7,221 nt of DNA from Betaproteobacteria bacterium (GCA_947448675.1 CANFOR010000146.1:1-7221); one strand, 5' to 3'. Positions 1-5,941 are shown, counted from the first letter of the stretch. Numbers and translations are program-made. Notes: generated from the sequence alone by a model not told the origin.

Positions 1-1
1 A

Positions 2-733
2 CACGCCGACGACCAAGTCGAAACGCTTTTGCTAGCCCTGGGCCGTGGCGCAGGCCTGCCGGGTCTGGCTTCTATGCCCGAGCGATGGAGCCCAGCTGTG
101 CCTGCACCTGGCCTGGTGGAGCCCAGCGCTGAAGGCCTAGATAAAGCCAGTACGCAAGCCAGCACCCAGAGCCACCGCTTTGAGTATGTGCGCCCTCTGC
201 TCAGCCTGAGCGCAGCGCAGATCCGCACCTGGCTCGCGGCCCAGGGCCTGCAGGCGCGCCAACCCGGGCAGGGCGTACGGGGCCAAGGCTGGGTTGAAGA
301 CCCGAGCAATGCCAGCGAGCAATTCACCCGCAACCGCATCCGCGCCAAGCTCTTGCCAGCGTTTGCCGAAGTCTTTCCGCAGTTTCGCGAAACTTTTGCC
401 CGCTCGGCACGTCATGCGGCGCAAGCGCAGGCCCTGCTTGCGCAGCTAGCTATCGAAGATATAGCAAGCGGACTGGCCGACACCGCCAGCGCGGGCAGCC
501 CCGCGCCCGCTTTGCGCATCGCCGCTTTGCAAAAGCTCAGCCCGGCGCGCCAGGCCAATGCCCTGCGCCATTGGCTCAAGGCCGGCTACGCCACCGCGCC
601 CAGCACCGCGCAACTGGCCGAGCTGCAAAGCCAAATCGCCGCGTGCACCACGCGCGGCCACCGTATCCACATCAAGGTGGCCAATGGTTTTGTGTTGCGC
701 CAGGGGGCATTGCTAGTGTTTCATGCGGTGTAG
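2..733 (+). CDS. tilS: tRNA(Ile)-lysidine synthase TilS, C-terminal part (5' end outside window)
   Basis: TilS attaches lysine, using ATP, to C34 of the tRNA-Ile with anticodon CAU, so that it reads AUA codons; it acts in the cytoplasm and is normally essential. The window opens inside the N-type ATP-pyrophosphatase domain: the first visible residues read HADDQVETLLLALGRG, the conserved HxADDQxET segment. The frame is therefore open from base 2, and the SGGxDS loop lies upstream of the window. Further on, RPLL and the W-EDPSN---------RNRIR block (about residues 95-114 of the visible part) are family hallmarks. The protein stops soon after the substrate-binding region (last residues LLVFHAV), so the extra C-terminal domain of the E. 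coli type seems absent. About 25-30 residues rich in Pro, Ala, Ser and Gln are inserted between GLASMP and the RPLL strand compared with E. coli TilS. No strong terminator follows. Identification is firm; the insertion and short end are judged from memory of the family. Confidence 0.93.
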   Translation, partial: HADDQVETLLLALGRGAGLPGLASMPERWSPAVPAPGLVEPSAEGLDKASTQASTQSHRFEYVRPLLSLSAAQIRTWLAAQGLQARQPGQGVRGQGWVEDPSNASEQFTRNRIRAKLLPAFAEVFPQFRETFARSARHAAQAQALLAQLAIEDIASGLADTASAGSPAPALRIAALQKLSPARQANALRHWLKAGYATAPSTAQLAELQSQIAACTTRGHRIHIKVANGFVLRQGALLVFHAV

Positions 734-797
734 CAGCCGCAGGACTATTGAAATTTAGACGCAACACTGGGTCGGACTGATCCTGCCCTGCTGGTTT

Positions 798-812
798 GCA
801 CTAGTTTTGTGC
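798..812 (+). promoter_or_regulatory. NtrC-type binding site, distal
   Basis: GCAC (798-801), seven bases, then GTGC (809-812), with T at 807. This fits the published NtrC consensus GCAC-N5-T-N-GTGC at every specified base. It lies about 80 bp upstream of the predicted sigma-54 start site, a usual enhancer position. Binding by NtrC (or a close relative) is inferred from the motif and from the gene controlled, an ammonium transporter. Confidence 0.72.
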
Positions 813-830
813 TTTCAGTACCTTGTTTGT

Positions 831-845
831 GCACGCTTATGATGC
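831..845 (+). promoter_or_regulatory. NtrC-type binding site, proximal (one mismatch)
   Basis: GCAC (831-834), seven bases with T at 840, then ATGC (842-845). It matches GCAC-N5-T-N-GTGC except for one base in the right half. Its centre is 33 bp, about three helical turns, from the centre of the distal site at 798-812, so both sites would face the same side of the DNA. This suits cooperative binding of two NtrC dimers. Weaker alone than the distal site; the spacing is the main support. Confidence 0.55.
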
Positions 846-857
846 GAATAAGTTAAG

Positions 858-874
858 CTGGCTCGCTTTTTGCT
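858..874 (+). promoter_or_regulatory. sigma-54 (RpoN) promoter of amtB, -24/-12 elements
   Basis: TGGC at 859-862 (-24 element) and TTGC at 870-873 (-12 element) are separated so that GG (860-861) and GC (872-873) are exactly 10 bases apart, the invariant sigma-54 spacing. Against YTGGCACGRNNNTTGCW only two positions differ (T for A at 863, C for R at 866). Transcription would start near 885, giving a leader of about 60 nt before the amtB ATG at 946. Two NtrC-like sites lie upstream, as expected for an activator-dependent promoter induced under nitrogen limitation. Confidence 0.82.
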
Positions 875-879
875 TATTT

Positions 880-916
880 TTGGTGCGTAAATATTGCTCC
901 CCAATTTATGCACCAA
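880..916. repeat. 13-bp inverted repeat around the amtB transcription start
   Basis: Left arm 880-892 (TTGGTGCGTAAAT) and right arm 904-916 (ATTTATGCACCAA) are complementary over 13 positions with one G:T mismatch (887/909); the spacer is 11 nt. The predicted sigma-54 start (about 885) falls inside the left arm. A transcript from there would keep only an 8-bp version of the stem, so a DNA operator is as likely as an RNA hairpin. It lies 18 nt upstream of the ribosome binding region. The structure is plain in the sequence; any role is inference. Confidence 0.6.
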
Positions 917-945
917 TTTAAATCATTTTTAATAAAGAGGACACT

Positions 946-2148
946 ATGGAAGCACTAAAACAGGGCGCAGACGCTTTGTTCATTTTGTTGGGTGGCATCA
1001 TGGTGCTGGCCATGCATGCTGGTTTTGCATTTTTAGAGCTCGGCACCGTACGCAAAAAGAACCAAGTGAACGCGCTGGTCAAAATCCTGGTCGACTTTTC
1101 AGTTTCAACCGTGGTTTACTTTTTTGTGGGCTACGGCGTGGCCTATGGCACCAGTTTTTTTGTCGGGGCAGAACAACTTGTCGTCAAAAATGGCTACGAG
1201 TTGGTGAAATTTTTCTTTTTGCTGACGTTTGCCGCCGCCGTACCTGCAATTATTTCAGGGGGCATTGCCGAGCGAAGCAAGTTCTGGCCCCAACTGATTG
1301 CGACGGCCGTGATTGTGGGTTTTGTTTACCCATTTTTTGAAGGAATTGCCTGGAACCAGTCATATGGTGTTCAGGCTTGGATCAAGTCATTTTCTGGCGA
1401 AGAGTTCCATGATTTTGCGGGTTCAGTAGTGGTACACGCTGTTGGTGGATGGCTGGCATTACCAGCTGTCATATTGCTGGGTGCGCGTGCCAATCGCTAC
1501 AAAATAGACGGTTCTATCAGCGCACACCCGCCCTCAAACATTCCGTTTTTAGCACTGGGTGCTTGGATTTTGTCAGTCGGTTGGTTTGGCTTCAATGTGA
1601 TGAGTGCTCAGACCATCGACAAGATATCGGGTCTGGTCGCTGTTAACTCTCTGATGGCGATGGTCGGGGGCACCTTGGTCGCTCTGGTGGTCGGAAAAAA
1701 CGATCCTGGCTTCATCCACAACGGCCCCCTTGCAGGTCTGGTCGCGGTGTGTGCCGGTTCTGATTTGATGCACCCAATTGGGGCGCTGGTAACGGGGGGT
1801 ATCGCAGGAGGCATTTTTGTTTTTATGTTCACCTTAACGCAAAACAAATGGAAGATTGATGACGTGCTGGGCGTGTGGCCTTTGCATGGCTTGTGCGGTG
1901 CCTGGGGTGGTATTGCAGCCGGGATTTTTGGCGCCAAAGCACTGGGCGGTTTGGGTGGGGTAAGTTTGCCTGCGCAATTGATTGGCACAGCTATGGGTGT
2001 TGTCTGGGCTGTATTGGCTGGACTGATCGTTTACGGGACTCTAAAAGCCATCATAGGTCTGCGTTTGTCACAAGAGGAAGAGTTCGATGGCGCAGATTTG
2101 AGCATCCACAAGATCAGCGCCACGCCTGACAATGAAGTCAGCTGGTAG
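946..2148 (+). CDS. amtB: Ammonium transporter, Amt/MEP/Rh family
   Basis: This 400-residue inner-membrane channel conducts ammonium/ammonia and works as a trimer. Family marks are clear: HAGFAFLELGTVRKKNQVN (24-42), FAAAVPAIISGGIAER (95-110, near the Phe-gate helix), D156 with DFAGS-VVVH ending at the first pore histidine H164, GWFGFN (212-217), and DDVLGVWPLHGLCGAWGG holding the second pore histidine H314. Length is normal for the core fold with eleven membrane helices. The cytoplasmic tail has the R-L-S-Q-E-E-E-F-D-G-A-D pattern that in E. coli AmtB contacts GlnK. The start is supported by GAGG (937-940) five bases before ATG. No glnK/P-II gene sits directly upstream, unlike the common glnK-amtB pair. 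The gene has its own sigma-54/NtrC-type promoter, pointing to induction when nitrogen is scarce. Base composition is lower in GC than in flanking genes (27 of 60 bases G or C in 1081-1140), with many TTT and TTG codons, which may reflect transfer or just hydrophobic coding. The function call is firm. Confidence 0.96.
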   Translation: MEALKQGADALFILLGGIMVLAMHAGFAFLELGTVRKKNQVNALVKILVDFSVSTVVYFFVGYGVAYGTSFFVGAEQLVVKNGYELVKFFFLLTFAAAVPAIISGGIAERSKFWPQLIATAVIVGFVYPFFEGIAWNQSYGVQAWIKSFSGEEFHDFAGSVVVHAVGGWLALPAVILLGARANRYKIDGSISAHPPSNIPFLALGAWILSVGWFGFNVMSAQTIDKISGLVAVNSLMAMVGGTLVALVVGKNDPGFIHNGPLAGLVAVCAGSDLMHPIGALVTGGIAGGIFVFMFTLTQNKWKIDDVLGVWPLHGLCGAWGGIAAGIFGAKALGGLGGVSLPAQLIGTAMGVVWAVLAGLIVYGTLKAIIGLRLSQEEEFDGADLSIHKISATPDNEVSW

Positions 2149-2191
2149 CAGTCTTTCGCCTCGAGTGATTGTGGCTTTCATTACTTGATAC

Positions 2192-2228
2192 CAAAAACCA
2201 GCACCAAGCCTATAAAGGCGCGGTGCTG
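2192..2228 (-). terminator. Rho-independent terminator of the LysR-type regulator gene
   Basis: Read on the - strand, CAGCACC (2228-2222) and GGTGCTG (2205-2199) form a 7-bp outer stem. GCCT and AGGC (2219-2216 and 2211-2208) form an inner 4-bp stem with a 4-nt loop, the two stems being separated by a 2x2 internal loop. A run of five T follows (2197-2193). The regulator stop codon (2212-2210) lies inside the hairpin. The T run is on the - strand side only, so it serves the regulator rather than convergent amtB. Confidence 0.75.
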
Positions 2229-3148
2229 CGCAACAGCCCGGTAGTGACGATGCGCCGCGAGATGCTCGTGATGAGTGTTGCGGCTGACTTTGCAGGCGGT
2301 GTGGGCGGTGAGCCGGAGCGGGTGTACAGGCCCAGGTTGATGGGGATCAAGGGTTTGTTCAGCACCAGCTCGGCCAATTGGCCCGACTGCATGCAGCTGC
2401 GCAGCAGAGCCGGTGGCAAGACGCCCAGCATGTCGGTGGCGGCGATCAAGTCGAGCGCAATAAAGTAAGAACCGCAGTGCAGCGCCGGCATGGGCACGGG
2501 CAGGCCCTCGGCGAGGAAGGAACGGCTCACGATGTCGTCATGGCTGTCGTGCGCGGTCATGTAGAGCCAAGGTGTGTCTACCAAGTCCTGCAGGCTGCGC
2601 ACGCCGCGTTTTTTCAGCAAGGGGTGCCCCACGCGGACGGCCAGGCGCATATTCAAATCGGCCAGCGGACGGTACTCTAGACCAGCATCGAGGTGGATGC
2701 GGGTGCGCTGCGTCACGGCCAGGTCCATCACCTCGTCGCGCACCAGGGGTAGCAAGGCGCTGGGCGTGGTCTCCAAAATGCGGATGCGCGTCTTGGGATG
2801 TTCGCGCTGCAGGCTGTGAACCAATTCGGGCAGCAACAGGCTGGCCGCCACAGGGGACAGACCCAGCGCCAACATGCCGCTGCCATCGCTCACACTGCGC
2901 CGTGCTTCTTCGCTGGCCTTGCGCAGCTCGGCTTCGGCCACGCGCGCGCGGGCCAAAAAAGTGCTGCCTGCGGTGGTGAGCGTGGCACCGCGCCCACTTC
3001 GCAGCATGAGCTGCACGCCCAGCTCTTCTTCGAGTTGCTGCAGCGCCCGCGTTAAAGCAGGCTGCGACATCGCCAATTGCCGTGCGCCGCCACGGATGCT
3101 GCCCGCGTCTACGACGGCGATGAATTGTTCGATTCTTTGTAGGCGCAT
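2210..3148 (-). CDS. LysR-type transcriptional regulator, divergent from the Bug receptor gene
   Basis: This is a 312-residue cytoplasmic DNA-binding regulator. The N-terminal winged helix-turn-helix is clear: RIEQFIAVVDAGSIRGGARQL (5-25) followed by SQPALTRALQQLEEELGVQL (28-47) and TTAG (58-61), the standard LysR signature. A linker helix follows, then an inducer-binding domain from about residue 92 (LALGLSPVAASLLLPELV) to about 295. The ATG at 3148 was chosen because LysR proteins begin 3-5 residues before this helix. The frame stays open upstream to 3232, but that would add an atypical Cys/Pro-rich extension; no strong Shine-Dalgarno decides the matter (GGAG lies 14 nt upstream). LysR genes usually control the divergent neighbour and themselves from the shared region, here 3149-3313. 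The likely target is therefore the Bug receptor-methyltransferase pair, with the transported solute or a metabolite of it as inducer. The specific ligand cannot be read from the sequence. Confidence 0.94.
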   Translation of the reverse strand: MRLQRIEQFIAVVDAGSIRGGARQLAMSQPALTRALQQLEEELGVQLMLRSGRGATLTTAGSTFLARARVAEAELRKASEEARRSVSDGSGMLALGLSPVAASLLLPELVHSLQREHPKTRIRILETTPSALLPLVRDEVMDLAVTQRTRIHLDAGLEYRPLADLNMRLAVRVGHPLLKKRGVRSLQDLVDTPWLYMTAHDSHDDIVSRSFLAEGLPVPMPALHCGSYFIALDLIAATDMLGVLPPALLRSCMQSGQLAELVLNKPLIPINLGLYTRSGSPPTPPAKSAATLITSISRRIVTTGLLRSTAPL

Positions 3149-3220
3149 AGGATTGACCAAGGCTCCAGTGATGCACAAAAGGTATGGGCTTGCTGCATTG
3201 CGCATCTTCCCACAGCAGGG

Positions 3221-3311
3221 CGGTATCTGCAAATATCACGGCTCAGGCATTTGCAATTTTGCACCTGCATTTCAACACCGCATTTCTATATTTGCACTTT
3301 GGGAGATACCG
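3221..3311. promoter_or_regulatory. Divergent promoter/operator region with repeated TTTGCA motifs
   Basis: The hexamer TTTGCA occurs at 3250-3255, 3258-3263 and 3291-3296, and its complement TGCAAA at 3228-3233. TGCAA-TT-TTGCA at 3252-3263 is a short dyad, and 3251-3263 also fits the LysR T-N11-A pattern. GCATTT is repeated at 3247, 3267 and 3280. CGGTATCT (3221-3228) and AGATACCG (3304-3311) form an 8-bp inverted repeat enclosing the array. A possible -10 for the rightward gene is TATATT (3287-3292) with no good -35 at 17 bp, which suits activation by a LysR protein. Motifs are seen; operator function is inferred. Confidence 0.5.
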
Positions 3312-3313
3312 AT

Positions 3314-4318
3314 ATGTTTCACTCAACTTCTAGGCGCGCAATCTTGCAAAGCGCAGCGCTCTGGGCGGTTACGTTAGCGAGCCTGTGCGCCAATCGGCAA
3401 GCGATGGCCCAGGCTGCGCAGGGGCCACTGCGTATTATTTGTTCGGGCCCAGCGGGCAGCATTCCAGACATCGTCGCGCGGCGCGTTGCCGAGCAACTGG
3501 GCGGCGCCTACCCACAGGGTGTGGTGGTCGACAACCGCCCCGGCGCGGCCGGGCAGATTGCCGTCAATGCTTTGAAAGCCGCGCCCTCAGACGGCACGAC
3601 TCTGCTCTTGGCTCAAGGCGCGGTTGCCACCGTCTACCCCTACCTCTACCCCAAGCTCGCGTATGATCCTGCTCGTGATCTGCAACCGGTGTCGCTGGCG
3701 GGCGAGATGACACTGGCGTTGGCCATTGGCCCCGCCGTGCCCAGCACGGTGACGAATCTGCGTGAGTTCATCGCCTGGCTGCGCAGCAACCCCAAGCTCG
3801 CCAATGTTGCCTCGCCCGGCACCGGCACCTTGCCGCATTTGCTAGAGGCCATGCTTTTTAGCGAAGCCGATGTGGCGTGGCAGCATGTGGTTTACGCTGG
3901 GGGGCCGCCCGCGATGGTGGATTTACTGGGTGGTCAAATTGCGGCCCTGGTGCTGCCAGAGGGCTTGTTCCGCCAGCACAAGGCCACCGGCAAGTTGCGG
4001 GTTTTGGCCACTTCGGGCGCAGAGCGCAGCCCTTACTTCCCCGATGTACCCTCGTTTGCCGAGGCGGGTTACCGCAACGTGGTGGTGCGCGAATGGTTTG
4101 CGTTTTTCATGCCCGCCAACACCAGTAGTGCGGCTATCAACAGTGCCGCTACGGCACTCAAAACGGCCATCAGCAGCCCCGAACTGGTAGCGGCATTTGC
4201 AGAGGCAGGTATGCTGGCCCGTTCTAGCGCGCCAGAGCGGCTCACAGCCCGCATCGCTGCAGAGCAGGGCTATTGGCAGCCCCGTATTCGCAGCATGGGC
4301 CTGAAGGTGGAGCTGTGA
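3314..4318 (+). CDS. Bug/TctC-family periplasmic solute-binding protein
   Basis: This 334-residue protein is predicted to be exported to the periplasm, where Bug-family receptors bind small, often carboxylate-bearing solutes. Some feed the tripartite tricarboxylate transporter TctAB; others are orphan receptors. The ATG at 3314 was chosen because GGGAG (3301-3305) lies 8 nt upstream and a signal peptide follows: STSRRAILQSAALWAVTLAS, with probable cleavage after AMA (30-32). The Arg-Arg before the hydrophobic stretch resembles a twin-arginine signal, but the Sec route cannot be excluded. The mature part shows the family pattern: SIPDIVARRVAEQLG, VVDNRPGAAGQIAVNALKAAP-DG, YDPARDLQPVS, and GGPPAMVDLLGGQI in the second lobe. 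No tctA/tctB membrane genes are nearby. The upstream LysR gene is divergent, and the stop codon overlaps the start of a methyltransferase gene, so both are probably one transcript. Family is firm; the ligand is unknown. Confidence 0.93.
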   Translation: MFHSTSRRAILQSAALWAVTLASLCANRQAMAQAAQGPLRIICSGPAGSIPDIVARRVAEQLGGAYPQGVVVDNRPGAAGQIAVNALKAAPSDGTTLLLAQGAVATVYPYLYPKLAYDPARDLQPVSLAGEMTLALAIGPAVPSTVTNLREFIAWLRSNPKLANVASPGTGTLPHLLEAMLFSEADVAWQHVVYAGGPPAMVDLLGGQIAALVLPEGLFRQHKATGKLRVLATSGAERSPYFPDVPSFAEAGYRNVVVREWFAFFMPANTSSAAINSAATALKTAISSPELVAAFAEAGMLARSSAPERLTARIAAEQGYWQPRIRSMGLKVEL

Positions 4319-5163
4319 TGGTGCAAGCGCATCCCTGGGACAAGGCCGCTGCAGGCTGGAATAGCCACGCTGTAGCCATTAGGACGTGGTTGCGCGGCGC
4401 TACGCAGGCCATGTTGGATGCAGCGCAGGTCCAAGCTGGCGCAAGGGTGCTAGACATCGCCGCGGGCGCAGGCGATCAAAGCTTGGATATTGCGCAGCGT
4501 GTGGGCCAACACGGCCTTGTGCTGGCGACCGATATTTCGCCTGGCATACTCGCGCTGGCCAAAGCCAATGCAATGGCCGCAGGCTACCCACAGGTAAACA
4601 CACAGCTTGCCGACGCACAAAGCCTTGGCCTGGCGGGTGCGAACTTTGACGCCGCAGTGTCACGCTTGGGCTTGATGTTTTGCCGTGAGCCGCAGCGGGC
4701 CTTCCAGCAAGCGCATGCAGCCTTGAAGCCCAATGGGCGCTTGGCCGCGCTGGTGTTTGCGCAGCCCCAGCACAACCCTTGCCTTGTCATCAGCATCGCC
4801 ACGGCGCGCAAGCATGCAGGCTTGCCACCGCTCAGCCTAGACAGGCCAGGCGACTACTGCGAGCCCGGTAGTTTGATGAGTCTGGGCCAACCCGCATTGC
4901 TGGCAAGCTTATTAGCCGATGCGGGCTTTGTTGACGTCAAAGTAGGGCCTGTGGCCGCGCCGTTTGGTCTGCCCTCGGCGCAGCACTACATTGATTTTTT
5001 GCGTAGCGCAGCCTCGCCTTTGATGGTCATGCTGGCGCAGCTATCAGTACCTGCGCAACAAGCGGCTTGGGACGATATGGTCGAGCAGCTCAGCCAGTTC
5101 AATACTAGCGATGGATGGGTCGGCCCGAATGAACTTTTGCTGTGCTCAGCCCGTGCGCCATAA
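4318..5163 (+). CDS. Class I SAM-dependent methyltransferase (UbiE/Methyltransf_11-like)
   Basis: This 281-residue predicted soluble enzyme should transfer a methyl group from S-adenosylmethionine to an unknown acceptor. The Rossmann-type motifs are in order: motif I VLDIAAGAGDQ (44-54), the acidic residue ending strand 2 in LATDISPG (D72), the adenine-contacting D99-A100, a strand-4 region with RLGLMFCREPQRAF, and a post-motif LKPNGRLAALVF. The C-terminal third (from about residue 175) forms a variable part that probably sets the substrate. It resembles the UbiE-like branch that begins W-D-x-A-A-x-G-W (here WDKAAAGW). The ATG at 4318 shares its A with the Bug stop codon (TGATG), with purine-rich AAGGTGGAG just upstream (4305-4313); this implies translational coupling. 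A longer frame back to 4273 exists but would run into the Bug gene. A terminator follows directly. Fold and cofactor are confident; the substrate, and why it is paired with a solute receptor, cannot be told. Confidence 0.9.
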   Translation: MVQAHPWDKAAAGWNSHAVAIRTWLRGATQAMLDAAQVQAGARVLDIAAGAGDQSLDIAQRVGQHGLVLATDISPGILALAKANAMAAGYPQVNTQLADAQSLGLAGANFDAAVSRLGLMFCREPQRAFQQAHAALKPNGRLAALVFAQPQHNPCLVISIATARKHAGLPPLSLDRPGDYCEPGSLMSLGQPALLASLLADAGFVDVKVGPVAAPFGLPSAQHYIDFLRSAASPLMVMLAQLSVPAQQAAWDDMVEQLSQFNTSDGWVGPNELLLCSARAP

Positions 5164-5187
5164 AGCTTCTGGCGCACGCTGATTTTT
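5152..5187 (+). terminator. Rho-independent terminator after the methyltransferase gene
   Basis: CGTGCGCCA (5152-5160) and TGGCGCACG (5170-5178) form a perfect 9-bp GC-rich stem with a 9-nt loop, followed after five bases by TTTTT (5183-5187). The left arm encodes the last residues of the methyltransferase, and its stop codon (5161-5163) sits in the loop. The T run overlaps the aapP stop codon on the other strand. In the - direction no T run follows, so clear termination is predicted only for rightward transcripts. Confidence 0.7.
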
Positions 5188-5941
5188 AACGCACCAACAC
5201 CTGCGACAAAAACTGCTGCGCACGTTCGCTCTGCGCGTGCTGAAAAAACTGCGTGGGTGGTGCTTGCTCGATGATCTGGCCTTCATCCATGAACACCACG
5301 CGGTCGGCCACGGCTTGGGCGAAGCCCATCTCGTGGGTCACGCAGAGCATGCCCATGCCTTGGCGGGCCAATTCGCGCATCACGTCGAGCACTTCTTTCA
5401 CCATTTCAGGGTCGAGCGCCGAGGTCGGTTCGTCAAATAGCATCACCTGCGGTTGCAGGCACAGGGCGCGGGCGATCGCCACCCGCTGCTGCTGCCCACC
5501 CGAGAGTTGCAGGGGGAATTTGTGCGCCTGCTCGGCAATGCGCACGCGTTCGAGCTGCTGCATGGCGCGCTCAACCGCTTGCTGGCGCGTGAGTTTGCCC
5601 ACCCATTGCGGGGCGAGTGTGAGGTTGTCGAGCACGCTCAAATGCGGGAACAAATTAAACTGCTGGAACACCATGCCCACTTGGCGGCGTACCTGGGCAA
5701 TGGCCTGCAGGTCGGCGCTGGCCTCGGGTGCCAGGGCTATTCCCGCCACGCTGAGCGCGCCTTCTTGGTAGCCCTCTAAGGCGTTGATGCAGCGCAGAAG
5801 GGTGGATTTGCCCGAGCCCGATGGCCCGCACAGCACCACGCGCTCGCCGCTTTGCACTTGCAGGTTGATGTCGCGCAGCACATGCAGACCATTGCCAAAC
5901 CATTTGTTGACTTGCGCGAACTGGATGATGGGTGGGTTCAC
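5186..5941 (-). CDS. aapP: Polar amino-acid ABC transporter ATP-binding protein (AapP/GlnQ type)
   Basis: This 251-residue cytoplasmic ATPase subunit powers amino-acid import through the AapQM permease. All ABC elements are intact: Walker A GPSGSGKST (39-47), Q-loop VFQQFNLFPHLSVLDN (91-106), signature LSGGQQQ (146-152), Walker B VMLFDE (166-171), D-loop SALD (174-177) and switch His H203 in VTHEMGFA. The FNLFPHLSVLDN stretch and overall length are typical of the GlnQ/HisP/AapP polar amino-acid group. The start is GTG at 5941, the first possible start after the aapM stop. No Shine-Dalgarno precedes it; the bases before it read CCTCCT, the opposite of a ribosome-binding site. Translation may therefore depend on ribosomes finishing aapM only 9 nt earlier. 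The permease context (QM order) favours AapP over a stand-alone GlnQ. The exact amino-acid range is not readable. Confidence 0.93.
   Translation of the reverse strand: MNPPIIQFAQVNKWFGNGLHVLRDINLQVQSGERVVLCGPSGSGKSTLLRCINALEGYQEGALSVAGIALAPEASADLQAIAQVRRQVGMVFQQFNLFPHLSVLDNLTLAPQWVGKLTRQQAVERAMQQLERVRIAEQAHKFPLQLSGGQQQRVAIARALCLQPQVMLFDEPTSALDPEMVKEVLDVMRELARQGMGMLCVTHEMGFAQAVADRVVFMDEGQIIEQAPPTQFFQHAQSERAQQFLSQVLVR

Noticed and set aside
419..443. Perfect 8-bp inverted repeat (GCGCAAGC / GCTTGCGC) inside tilS, followed by GCTAT...ATAGC at 449-465.
   Set aside because: It falls in an Ala/Gln/Leu-rich helix-coding stretch where such repeats arise from codon repetition. No T run or regulatory position supports a function, although a dispersed-repeat check of the genome would settle the second element.
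724..741. Small hairpin TGCGG...CCGCA at the tilS stop as a possible terminator.
   Set aside because: Only five base pairs and no T run after it; too weak to call.
838..843. TATGAT as a sigma-70 -10 element upstream of amtB.
   Set aside because: No acceptable -35 element at 16-18 bp, and the hexamer lies inside the proximal NtrC-like site; the sigma-54 promoter explains the region better.
2149..2209. Possible terminator for amtB in the convergent gap.
   Set aside because: No stem followed by a T run on the + strand was found; the hairpin there has its T run only on the - strand.
2538..3239. A 233-codon open frame on the - strand in another frame within the LysR gene, and further open frames on the + strand across 2572-3377.
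   Set aside because: The LysR frame has full-length family homology; the others are Arg/Ala/His-rich shadows without domains or ribosome binding sites.
4142..4158. Hairpin AGTGCCG-CTA-CGGCACT inside the Bug gene.
   Set aside because: A short 7-bp stem in GC-rich coding sequence with a 3-nt loop and no T run; the frame continues normally through it.
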